A stretch of DNA of 64,000 bases from Chlorogloeopsis sp. ULAP01. GTDB lineage: Bacteria; Cyanobacteriota; Cyanobacteriia; Cyanobacteriales; Nostocaceae. This document shows positions 52,200-60,560 of the stretch, piece by piece. Each line of letters begins with the position of its first letter. Position 1 is the first letter of the stretch. Location of the stretch: the NCBI RefSeq assembly GCF_030381805.1, contig NZ_JAUDRH010000018.1:146333-210332 (forward strand), written 5' to 3'. The notes under the pieces were generated by a model. That model was not told where the DNA came from. It did not search any database and saw nothing but the letters and a program-made list of their open reading frames with translations. The position numbers and the translations under genes were made by a program.

Positions 52200-54419
52200 A
52201 TGAAAGCTTCACAAGATTTCTCAAGTAGAAATAAGCAAACTAAAATATTTCGTTTAGCAGCATCTGTACTTACAACTGCGGCACTAGCTGGTAGTATAAA
52301 TGCTGTCAGTGCAAGCCCGATTAGAAAAACTACTACACAACACATCGCCTCAACATCAATTCAACTACAGCAAACAAAACCAACAATTGCTCAGTCTCCA
52401 AACGTTAACAATAACCTCCAACTTGCACAAATCTCACCTTGGGGACTTATCCCTGTTGTCTTAGTTGGCGGTTTAGTAATCTTTTTCCCCTTGTTTTTTG
52501 GTGGATTAGTTGTCATTGGTGAACGAGAAGTTGGAATTGTAGTTAAAAAATTTGCGATTTCTGGGCGTGGGCTTCCAGCTGGACGCTTGATTGCCCTTGA
52601 TGGTGAAGCTGGTTTGCAAGCCGACACTTTAGCTCCTGGCTGGCACTGGGGTTATTGGCCTTGGCAGTACTCGATCAAAAAAGAGTCAGTAGTTGTTGTT
52701 CCTCAAGGTGAAATCGCCCTACTAGTAGCAGAAGATGGCAAACCAATTCCGCCAGAACGGATTCTAGGAAAAATTATAGAGTGTGACAATTTCCAAGATG
52801 CCCGTAAATTCCTTACTAATGGTGGGGAAAAAGGACGGCAAATGGGTTTTCTCACAGCTGGTACTTACCGTATTAACACTGCCTTATTTAAAGTCATTAC
52901 AGTAGCAAATGCCACGAAGCAAGGCATGAGTCCAGAATATCTGCGATTATATCATGTTGCTTCTGATAAAGTTGGTATCGTCACAACCTTAGATGGACTT
53001 CCTATTCCTGGCGGTGAAATAGCCGGCCCCATCATTCCCGGACACGACAATTTCCAAAACGGGCAAAGATTTATTGATGGCGGTGGGCGTCGAGGTTTGC
53101 AAGAGCAAATTTTGCTTTCTGGTTGTTGGAACTTAAACCCTTGGTTTGTTCAGGTTGAGCAAGTGCCAATGACAGAAATACCTATTGGCTATGTAGGTGT
53201 GGTAATTTCTTTTGTTGGTAAAGCCCATGAAGATGTCAGTGGTGCAGCTTTCACCCACGGTAACTTAGTCAATTCTGGACATAAGGGTGTATGGGTTGAA
53301 CCTTTGTACCCAGGAAAGCACCCGATTAATACTCGTGTGATGAAGATTGAACTGGTGCCAACTACCAATATTGTTTTAAACTGGTCTGGTCGCACCGAAC
53401 GTCACAACTATGATGCAAAACTTGGCTCTCTCACGGTGCGTTCAAGAGACGGGTTTGCTTTCGATTTAGAGGTTGCCCAAATTATTCACGTTGGCGCGTT
53501 GGATGCTCCTAAGGTGATTTCCCGTGTTGGTGCCATGCAGAATTTAGTAGATCATGTGTTAGAACCAACCATCGGCAACTATTTCCGCAACTCAGCCCAA
53601 GACTATACCGTACTCGACTTTTTGAGCGCCCGCAGCGAACGACAAGCGGAAGCGGCTGAGTATATTAAAATGGCACTGCGAGCTTATGATGTCCAGGCAA
53701 TTGACACCTTGATTGGTGACATTCAACCGCCAGCCACACTGATGCAAACACAGACAGATCGGAAAATTGCCGAAGAACAACGCAAGACTTTTGAGGTGCA
53801 ACAGCAGGCACAAACTCAAAGACAACAGCTAGTCAGGGAAACAGCCTTAGCTGATATTCAGCAAGACATGGTGAAATCAGAGCAGGGTGTGATGATTGCT
53901 GAACTTAAAGCCAAAGCAGACATTCAGCAAGAAGCAGTGCGATCAGAGCAAGGCGTAAAAATTGCCGAACTCAAGGCGAGTGCCAAAGTCAAAGAAATGA
54001 CTGGTGAAGCCGAAGCAATTCGCTTAAGAGCAAATGCAGAAGCTGAGTCTTTGCGCCTCAAGAGTATTGCCGAAGCCGAAGCTATCCGCGCCACAGGTAA
54101 TGCGAAAGCTGAAGCCTACCGTTCTGGTGTGGAAGCCTTGGGAACACAAGGATATACGGCAATGCAGATGATGCAAATAATTGGCGATCGCCACGTGCGT
54201 CTGATTCCAGATGTGTTGGTTGGTGGCAACAATAGCAGTACCAATGGCTTGGTAGATGGGCTGCTTTCGATGATTTTGTGGAATCAAACAACCAAGCCAG
54301 GTGAGGTGATATTGCCTTCGCAATCACAACCAACAATTAACGAGCCAGAAACAACTGCATCAAATGGAAATCAGTCTCCTGTAGTTGTTGAATTTCCTTT
54401 GGATGGGAATGTTAGTTAA
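52200..54419 (+). CDS. SPFH/flotillin-like membrane protein
   Basis: 739 aa. A signal-like hydrophobic stretch (about 18-40) and a long membrane segment (about 79-105, WGLIPVVLVGGLVIFFPLFF) precede an extended SPFH/band-7 region with two similar internal parts (each with PGG/PPE...G.I..CDNFQDA or GHDNFQNG, TNGGEKGRQ / DGGGRRGLQ). A Glu/Ala/Lys-rich coiled coil (about 520-650) and GTQGYTAMQMMQIIGDRHVR follow. Such proteins oligomerise on membranes as microdomain scaffolds. It is larger than ordinary flotillins. No NfeD-type partner is adjacent. Confidence 0.87.
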   Translation: MKASQDFSSRNKQTKIFRLAASVLTTAALAGSINAVSASPIRKTTTQHIASTSIQLQQTKPTIAQSPNVNNNLQLAQISPWGLIPVVLVGGLVIFFPLFFGGLVVIGEREVGIVVKKFAISGRGLPAGRLIALDGEAGLQADTLAPGWHWGYWPWQYSIKKESVVVVPQGEIALLVAEDGKPIPPERILGKIIECDNFQDARKFLTNGGEKGRQMGFLTAGTYRINTALFKVITVANATKQGMSPEYLRLYHVASDKVGIVTTLDGLPIPGGEIAGPIIPGHDNFQNGQRFIDGGGRRGLQEQILLSGCWNLNPWFVQVEQVPMTEIPIGYVGVVISFVGKAHEDVSGAAFTHGNLVNSGHKGVWVEPLYPGKHPINTRVMKIELVPTTNIVLNWSGRTERHNYDAKLGSLTVRSRDGFAFDLEVAQIIHVGALDAPKVISRVGAMQNLVDHVLEPTIGNYFRNSAQDYTVLDFLSARSERQAEAAEYIKMALRAYDVQAIDTLIGDIQPPATLMQTQTDRKIAEEQRKTFEVQQQAQTQRQQLVRETALADIQQDMVKSEQGVMIAELKAKADIQQEAVRSEQGVKIAELKASAKVKEMTGEAEAIRLRANAEAESLRLKSIAEAEAIRATGNAKAEAYRSGVEALGTQGYTAMQMMQIIGDRHVRLIPDVLVGGNNSSTNGLVDGLLSMILWNQTTKPGEVILPSQSQPTINEPETTASNGNQSPVVVEFPLDGNVS

Positions 54420-54502
54420 GGTGAGCTTCTAATCAAAAGAATCTGTTATGCCTTAAGACAAACAGATAGGGTATTGCTTTTACCTACTAAAGCAGATGTT
54501 TT

Positions 54503-54627
54503 ATATCATGTCTGATTAATCAAACTGAATAAAAATGTTTGCTCGTAGTGAGGACTTTAGTCCTCAAGCCGAGACTGTAGTCCTGACTACAAACTGTTTA
54601 TTATGGGTGATTTGACGGACATCATAT
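54503..54627. mobile_element. 125-bp MITE, copy A
   Basis: Ends ATATCATGTCTG and CGGACATCATAT are inverted repeats with two mismatches. The interior has GAGGACTTTAGTCCTC and a CAGTCCTGACTAC segment. The whole element matches 59709-59833 in reverse complement at equal length. No gene inside. Confidence 0.85.
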
Positions 54628-54718
54628 TATCCCAAATTGGTGTAGAGAGTCTTGTTTCAAAATTCTGGACTAGCCTATTCATCAATGGTTTGAATCCAAA
54701 ATTCACACATTGGTATGA

Positions 54719-55798
54719 CTAGCATCCAAAGCTGTCTCTTACAGATGTAAAAATCTTGTTCACCGTCTCAATAAAGGGCTGTTGCACTTGCGCAACTGTC
54801 CCTGCTTCCTTATCCGTCCAATTGATCATCATACTAAAGTACACCCACCGCTTAGGAATCCACATACCGCCTGCAAAAGTCAAGACGTGCTCCGATCCAA
54901 AGTCAATGCTGCCGCCCTTCCCGAAGCCGTTGACACCTAATGGCATCGACAGGGCAACTGCGTCAGCCAATGACAGAATTGCCCGGAACTTATTGAACGT
55001 TTCTGGATACTTGAAAAATTTGCCCTGTAAGGCTCGCGAGTAGAATGACACAAAATCGTGTGGTGAGGCAGCCATCGTGATCGTGTCGTTGAGAATGGGT
55101 TTCGGCTCATATAAATCCTTTTCTAGGAGTTCTACAAGTTTCGTCCATGTAATAGTTTGCCACTCTGGATACCCAACAATGTAGCCAAAAAACTGGCGGG
55201 TGCTAGTTGGAATACGGGTACTTTGCAGCCCTATCTCTGCAATGAATTGGCGTACCCGATCAGCCCCTACCTGCTTTAGTGCCATATCTGTAGCTGTGTT
55301 ATCACTACGTGAGATCATTGCCTCAAGCACTGTCTGCACCGTGACTTTTCCCGAAAGATTAGGCGGATTAAACACAGGAGCACCAGGCGAGAACACAGAT
55401 TCATCGAGTATGAGTTCTCTACTAAGTTGTTGGTTAAGTTGATTCGCGATTGAGTTCTTGTCCCCTGGTTTAAGCGTTTCCTCCACAAAGCGTAGAAACT
55501 CGGCTAGTACGAATCCTTTGAACGCGCTGGCACAAAATAGGACTATATTAGGATTGAGCATAGCAGACCATTCCCCAAACCCAGCATCTGCTGGTGCCAA
55601 AAACTTAAGCCCCTTCTTGCCTGGTAACTGATTGAATGCAGCGATGATATTGTCTGTCAATTGATTCTGTTTCGCTTGAGCGGTATGTATCACCGATGGC
55701 TTTGCTTTGTTAGCATAGCCTTTGTTTTGAAAAATTGCTGTCGTAGCAGCTGCTCCAGATAGTCCTGAGAGCAGAAAAACACGACGTGATTGACTCAT
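54719..55798 (-). CDS. class A beta-lactamase-like serine hydrolase, Tat-type signal
   Basis: 359 aa. The N terminus SQSRRVFLLSGLSGAAA looks like a twin-arginine signal, so it is exported folded. The penicilloyl-serine-transferase motifs are present: S91-AFK94 (SxxK), SDN at 165-167 (ISRSDNTA) and KGG at 294-296 in place of KTG/KSG. The omega-loop ExxLN of true class A enzymes is not recognisable, so it may be a transpeptidase/esterase-like relative rather than an antibiotic-resistance enzyme. Monocistronic. Confidence 0.85.
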   Translation of the reverse strand: MSQSRRVFLLSGLSGAAATTAIFQNKGYANKAKPSVIHTAQAKQNQLTDNIIAAFNQLPGKKGLKFLAPADAGFGEWSAMLNPNIVLFCASAFKGFVLAEFLRFVEETLKPGDKNSIANQLNQQLSRELILDESVFSPGAPVFNPPNLSGKVTVQTVLEAMISRSDNTATDMALKQVGADRVRQFIAEIGLQSTRIPTSTRQFFGYIVGYPEWQTITWTKLVELLEKDLYEPKPILNDTITMAASPHDFVSFYSRALQGKFFKYPETFNKFRAILSLADAVALSMPLGVNGFGKGGSIDFGSEHVLTFAGGMWIPKRWVYFSMMINWTDKEAGTVAQVQQPFIETVNKIFTSVRDSFGC

Positions 55799-56184
55799 TC
55801 TACAGTCCTCTTGGAACTCTATTCAATTAATTTCAGTGATTTTCTCTAGGAGTAGAAACTCCGTAATTTTCCCTGATCACTTCTTGTCGAATACTCAAGT
55901 GATATTGATTCTGGTTATTTATTTAGTTATGTTGAAATTTTTAGTTACAGCCTTTACCGCTTTCAGTTCTAGCCCAACTCAGAAAGCGATCGCACTCACA
56001 TTGCAAGAATTTTTCCCGTTAACTCGTAGTTAAACAAGTTGTATTTTGTAGCATCTAAAGTATACCTGATGGGATGCTGACGCAATTTACGACTTGTTAT
56101 TTCTTTACACCAACGTTGCTAGGCATTGCATAATAGGAAGCCAAGCTACAATTCAACCTTGTATCTCACTAAAATTACAAAATT
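55799..56184. other. intergenic region upstream of the WD40 kinase
   Basis: No convincing gene. A 34-codon frame from ATG 55929 to 56033 has no ribosome-binding site. The kinase frame opens at about 56073 in a neighbouring register without a zinc-ribbon segment. Confidence 0.45.
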
Positions 56185-58104
56185 TTGCTGCACGAACGTT
56201 ACCGCTTAATTAAACAGATTGGTAAAGGTGGATGTTGTAAAACCTTTCTTGCAACAGATGAAGCCCAATCTTTACCAGTTCTTTGTGTTGTGCAACAATT
56301 ACAGCAGCAAGAGCAAACAGCAGAAGAATTTATTAAAAAAGCACAACAACTAGGGGAATTGGGGAAACATCCACAAATTCCCGCCTTGATAGCATACTTT
56401 GTAGAAAAGCAGCACTTTTATTTGGTACAGGAATATATTGAAGGCAAGAATTTAGCTACCTTGGTAGAAGAGCAGGGAAGCTTTAGCGAAACTCAAATTT
56501 GGCAACTTTTAGAGAATGTGTTGCCTGTTCTCAAATTTACTCGCGATCGCCACATTATCCATTGCGATATTAAACCCGAAAATCTGATTTTGAGACCCCC
56601 TCCTAGCTCCCCCTTATCAAGGGGGGGTGCCATAGGCAGTCCCGATGAAACAAGTTTCACAAGCCTTGATGAAAGTGTTTTTCTCCCCCAGCTTCCCCTG
56701 CCTCCCCATCTCCCCCTGCTCTTTCAAGTCAGGGGGGATCTAATCTTAGTGGATTTTGGAACAGCTAAATTTTTGTCAGAAAGGAAACAAGTAAGAAATG
56801 AACGCAGTATAGGTAGTCCAGAATACGCTGCACCAGAGCAAACACAAGGCAAACCTGTATTTGCAAGTGACCTTTATAGCTTGGGTGTAACTTGTATTTA
56901 CTTACTTACCCAAATTTCTCCGTTTGATTTATTTGATACTACTAGCAATTCCTGGGTTTGGCGACAGTATCTTAATACTAAAATTAGCGATCGCCTGGGC
57001 AAAATTATTGACAAACTAATAGCAAATTCCAAAAGCGATCGCTTTCAATCGGCAGATGAAGTCATGCAAGCAATGGGCATCCAATCTCCAATTCCCCATC
57101 TCAAATCTCAAATCCAAAATTGGCACTGCTTACATACCTTAGCTGCACATCCTAATTTCTTAAGTGGCGTAAATTCTATTGCCATTAGCCTTAGTTCTAG
57201 TCTTATTCATGAAGGGGAATATGGGGAAATATTAGCCAGCGCTCATGATGACAAAACAACTAAATTATGGGATTTAAATACTAAAAAACTGATTTGTACT
57301 TTAACTGGACATGATCAAGCTGTAAAGTCAGTTGCTTTCAGCCCTGATGGAAAAATTTTAGCAACGGCTGGTGATGATAAAAAAATTAAATTATGGAACC
57401 TGAATACGCGTGAGCAAATCTTTACCCTCACTGGACACACAAACAGCGTCAAATCAGTTGCTTTCAGTTTTGACGGGACAATACTAGCTAGTGGCAGTTG
57501 GGATAAAACAGTTAAACTCTGGAATGTCAAAACAGGTGAAGAAATTTGTACACTGGTTGGACACCAATTACAGGTGAGTGCAGTAGCGTTTAGTCCCCAA
57601 AGTCAACTTCTTGCCAGTGCTAGTTATGACAGAACTATTCGATTGTGGGATATTTCTTCATTCAATTCTCCCCGTCTTGACAAAGAGAAATTTAAAAACT
57701 GCCCATTATACAGCCTTTCTAGCCATACATGGGCAGTTTTGACACTCTCTTTTAGTCCCGATGGAAAAATTTTGGCAACTGGTAGCGATGATAACACTAT
57801 CAAATTTTGGGATATCAACACTGGTCAGGTAATTCGCACACTACAAGATCATTCTTGGTCAGTGCTGGCGATAACTTTTAGTGCCAATGGTGAAACGCTG
57901 ATCAGTGGAAGTAGAGACAACACAATTAAAATTTGGAGAGTTAGCACTGGAGAAGAAATTGCTACTCTCACAGGACATGAAGACTCGGTATCTGCCGTTG
58001 CTGTCAGCCCTGTTGCACAACTGATTGTTAGTGGCAGCAGGGATAAGACAATCAAGCTCTGGGAGCTAGGACAACAGCAGCTAAATTCATTTGGTAATAT
58101 CTAG
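56185..58104 (+). CDS. Ser/Thr kinase-like domain fused to seven WD40 repeats
   Basis: 639 aa. Residues about 6-290 are a protein-kinase fold with glycine loop IGKGGCCKTFLA, catalytic loop HCDIKPENL (Asp128) and DFGTAK (190-192). The beta-3 strand reads LCVVQQLQ where active relatives have Lys (CVIKQF-like), so the ATP-anchoring Lys is Gln37. Residues about 138-184 are a Pro/Ser-rich insertion between the catalytic loop and DFG, encoded by palindromic repeat DNA. Seven WD40 blades (about 318-632, e.g. TGHDQAVKSVAFSPDGKILA) form a propeller. It starts at a weak TTG; the N-terminal zinc ribbon common in this family is missing. Possibly a pseudokinase scaffold. Confidence 0.85.
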   Translation: MLHERYRLIKQIGKGGCCKTFLATDEAQSLPVLCVVQQLQQQEQTAEEFIKKAQQLGELGKHPQIPALIAYFVEKQHFYLVQEYIEGKNLATLVEEQGSFSETQIWQLLENVLPVLKFTRDRHIIHCDIKPENLILRPPPSSPLSRGGAIGSPDETSFTSLDESVFLPQLPLPPHLPLLFQVRGDLILVDFGTAKFLSERKQVRNERSIGSPEYAAPEQTQGKPVFASDLYSLGVTCIYLLTQISPFDLFDTTSNSWVWRQYLNTKISDRLGKIIDKLIANSKSDRFQSADEVMQAMGIQSPIPHLKSQIQNWHCLHTLAAHPNFLSGVNSIAISLSSSLIHEGEYGEILASAHDDKTTKLWDLNTKKLICTLTGHDQAVKSVAFSPDGKILATAGDDKKIKLWNLNTREQIFTLTGHTNSVKSVAFSFDGTILASGSWDKTVKLWNVKTGEEICTLVGHQLQVSAVAFSPQSQLLASASYDRTIRLWDISSFNSPRLDKEKFKNCPLYSLSSHTWAVLTLSFSPDGKILATGSDDNTIKFWDINTGQVIRTLQDHSWSVLAITFSANGETLISGSRDNTIKIWRVSTGEEIATLTGHEDSVSAVAVSPVAQLIVSGSRDKTIKLWELGQQQLNSFGNI

Positions 58105-58105
58105 A

Positions 58106-58405
58106 TCAAGCGCTACCTGTAAAGGCAACTTCAGGAAACTTCAACTGGGCTTCGGCCATCGGACGATTTCTACCTTCCTCTTGCCAGTAGTTGATAACTT
58201 CGGTAGCTTTATTGAGTATCTCTACCCGATCTAATTCACTAATCCAGTGTTTTGACTCCAGTTCTTTTTTTAATTCTTCCCAGGCATCATTTCTGGGCCA
58301 GAAGAAGTACTTAGTCAAAGGACTAGTACCTTTGCCTACTACCTGATCGACCGCCAAGGCGACGTTATCGTCTAACCACAAAATTTTCAAAATAAACTTT
58401 GACAA
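58106..58405 (-). CDS. ycf65: 30S ribosomal protein PSRP-3 (Ycf65)
   Basis: 99-aa PSRP-3/Ycf65 protein, a cyanobacterial and plastid addition to the small ribosomal subunit. FILKILWLDDNVALAVDQVV, GTSPLTKYFFWPRNDAWEEL and ATEVINYWQEEGR are diagnostic. I start at TTG 58405 (reading MSKFILK), because GGAGG lies 5 nt upstream; a GTG at 58411 overlaps that site. It is convergent with the WD40 kinase gene, only 1 bp between their stops. Confidence 0.92.
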   Translation of the reverse strand: MSKFILKILWLDDNVALAVDQVVGKGTSPLTKYFFWPRNDAWEELKKELESKHWISELDRVEILNKATEVINYWQEEGRNRPMAEAQLKFPEVAFTGSA

Positions 58406-58500
58406 TTGCACCTCCGGGATTTCCGGGCAAAACTTAACTAATGACAGCGATCGCTTATTTTAACGCAATACCTTACCAGCTGACTAAATTAATGATGGAC

Positions 58501-58572
58501 AGACGCGGGGACAAGGGGACAACCAGACGCGGGGACAAGGGGACAACCAGACGCGGGGACACGGGGACAAAG
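58501..58572. repeat. three tandem 24-bp repeats
   Basis: Unit AGACGCGGGGACAAGGGGAC plus AACC, three head-to-tail copies (58501, 58525, 58549), the third slightly diverged. It lies 35 bp before the HAD gene. Confidence 0.9.
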
Positions 58573-58606
58573 AGAAAACAAACTACTAACCACTAACAAA
58601 TGACCA

Positions 58607-59389
58607 ATGACTATGAATGCAATTGTTGTTTTTGATATTGACGGTGTTGTGCGTGATGTGGGCGGTTCCTATCGCCGGGCGCTTGCAGATACTGTGGAGT
58701 ATTTCACAGCCAAAGCTTATCGTCCGACATCAGTAGATATTGATCAGTTAAAGTCTGAAGGTATCTGGAATAATGATTGGGAAGCATCCCAAGAGTTAAT
58801 CTATCGCTACTTTGAAACTCAAGGGCGATCGCGCCAACACTTAGAGCTGGACTACGAAAATATTGTTGCCTTTTTTCAATCACGTTACCGAGGCACAAAT
58901 CCAGACAATTTTACGGGCTATATTTGCGATGAACCCTTACTATTACAACCAAGTTATCTCGAACAACTGACTTTGGCTGGAATTAGATGGGGATTTTTTA
59001 GTGGCGCTACTCGTGCTTCTGCTACCTATGTTTTGCAACGCCGCCTTGGTTTGCAGTCCCCAGTGTTAATTGCAATGGAAGATGCTCCTGGCAAACCAGA
59101 TCCGACTGGACTTTTTGCCACTGTCCGCTTACTAGATGATAGGCTTGACCAAACATCCGTAGTTATATATGTGGGAGATACGGTAGCTGATATGTACACA
59201 GTCGAGAAAGCGCAATCGCTCCAGCGCGATCGCACCTGGATTGGTGTAGGAGTTTTACCACCCCATGTCCAAGAAACAGCTGCAAGACGTGATGCATATG
59301 CTCAAACTTTGCGACAAGCTGGAGCAACAATAGTTTTAAATAACGTCGAGCAGTTAAATGCGATAAAAATTCAGGAACTATTAAGTTAA
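58607..59389 (+). CDS. TIGR01548-type HAD-IA phosphatase
   Basis: 260-aa HAD hydrolase. Motif I is VVFDIDGVVRD (both Asp present), motif II lies in RWGFFSGATRAS, the motif III Lys in APGKPDPTGL, and motif IV in VIYVGDTVADM. The early SYRRALADTVEYFT segment is typical of the TIGR01548 subfamily, seen in cyanobacteria and plants. Substrate unknown. ATG 58607 or 58613 could start it. Upstream lies a tandem repeat and an ACTAACCACTAAC stretch. Confidence 0.88.
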   Translation: MTMNAIVVFDIDGVVRDVGGSYRRALADTVEYFTAKAYRPTSVDIDQLKSEGIWNNDWEASQELIYRYFETQGRSRQHLELDYENIVAFFQSRYRGTNPDNFTGYICDEPLLLQPSYLEQLTLAGIRWGFFSGATRASATYVLQRRLGLQSPVLIAMEDAPGKPDPTGLFATVRLLDDRLDQTSVVIYVGDTVADMYTVEKAQSLQRDRTWIGVGVLPPHVQETAARRDAYAQTLRQAGATIVLNNVEQLNAIKIQELLS

Positions 59390-59708
59390 CAGTCGCAGAA
59401 TGAAGGTTTGACCATTAATCAAATGCCAATTGATAACAAAGTATGTCAATCAAAAAGCTTTCAACATACTGTTCTTCTCAAATTTTTATCAGGAAGAACT
59501 CAGAATAGGTTTTTCATTGTTTGTAAATAATTTGAATTTTGGATGAGGTTTTAATACCTTGTCCTTTATAAATGAAACAACTTTATACTGAATTCTTTGC
59601 TGAACATATGTCTGTTGTGAGTCCAGTCATTCAACAGTTGTGAATTTTCTATTCTCATTCCTTTTACCATAGGCGTTTGTGACTCAATCATAACTTAAAC
59701 TAATTATG
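59390..59708. other. intergenic spacer before MITE copy B
   Basis: No gene, RNA or terminator that I can support. Confidence 0.5.
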
Positions 59709-59833
59709 ATATGATGTCCGACCAATCACCAATAAGAAATAGTTTATACTCAGGACTTCAGTCGTGGCTTGAGGACTTTAGTCCTCACTACGAGCAAACA
59801 TTTTTATTCAGTTTGATTAACCGGACATGATAT
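59709..59833. mobile_element. 125-bp MITE, copy B (inverted relative to copy A)
   Basis: Ends ATATGATGTCCG and CGGACATGATAT are inverted repeats with one mismatch, and similarity of the two ends continues a few bases outward (TATGAT/ATCATA). The interior GAGGACTTTAGTCCTC matches copy A at 54503-54627. It sits just past the stop of the small membrane-protein gene. Confidence 0.85.
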
Positions 59834-59842
59834 GATAAGTTA

Positions 59843-60061
59843 TTAAGGATTTTTGTCTTGATCATTTAAACGCCATATCTTTTCCATATGTGCAATTTGT
59901 TGGCGGAGAATTTGAGCTTTACACTTGCGATAGCTAATAATTATTAACACTAAAATTATAGGCACTGAAATTACCGTACATCCTGTAAGAGTATCTGTGG
60001 CAATATCATTTTGTTTGCTTGGATGAACTTGTGCTTGCAAAGCTGTTGGTAGATACGTCAT
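59843..60061 (-). CDS. small single-span membrane protein, unknown function
   Basis: 72 aa with one hydrophobic helix (about residues 30-45, VISVPIILVLIIISY) followed by a basic stretch (RKCKAQILRQQ) and an acidic/polar tail (HMEKIWRLNDQDKNP). Positive-inside charge puts the C terminus in the cytoplasm. The first 27 residues are polar. The coding look is reasonable, but there is no clear ribosome-binding site before ATG 60061 and I do not recognise the family. Confidence 0.55.
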   Translation of the reverse strand: MTYLPTALQAQVHPSKQNDIATDTLTGCTVISVPIILVLIIISYRKCKAQILRQQIAHMEKIWRLNDQDKNP

Positions 60062-60560
60062 CTTAAAAATTTGAAATTTTTCAATTAATACAGATATACA
60101 GCGATTTCAAGCTGGATTACTCAGAGCAATTGAATTTTATAAGATTCTTTAGTTTGAGTTCCTGATAACTTAGATAAAACAGTATTTTCGGTTCATAATC
60201 TCAAATTTCGCTGACGCGATCGCTACATCTTGCTCATCCTGATTTGCTTACAGTAAAATTTGTGCTTGTTTGAAAATAAAAGTATAATTTATACCTTAGT
60301 TGGTTAAATACACTAGCCTTTGATGTTCTTGTTAAGTCAGGTTAATAGCGTATTTAACTGAAATATTGGCAAAGTGTGAAAAGTGTTTTTAGACCATACT
60401 CTTACCTAAAATACTGCTTGTCTAAATTAATATGATGGACTAGTAGTTCAGGAATTTTTAAGCTCCTCATTTCCATACTTGTTCTAAAATCAATCTAACT
60501 ATTAGATGTGCGAATTACTAGCATTAGCCAGTATGACTGCAATTCTTAGGAGATAAAAAA
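60062..60560. other. 500-bp intergenic region before the P450 gene
   Basis: No gene or repeat-family member seen. It ends with TTAGGAGATAAAAA, the ribosome-binding site for the P450. Confidence 0.5.

Noticed and set aside
55929..56033. 34-codon frame before the WD40 kinase
   Set aside because: No ribosome-binding site. Part of it is a HIP1 octamer context with no protein similarity I know.
58501..58572. CRISPR array
   Set aside because: The three 24-bp units are directly tandem with no spacers between them.
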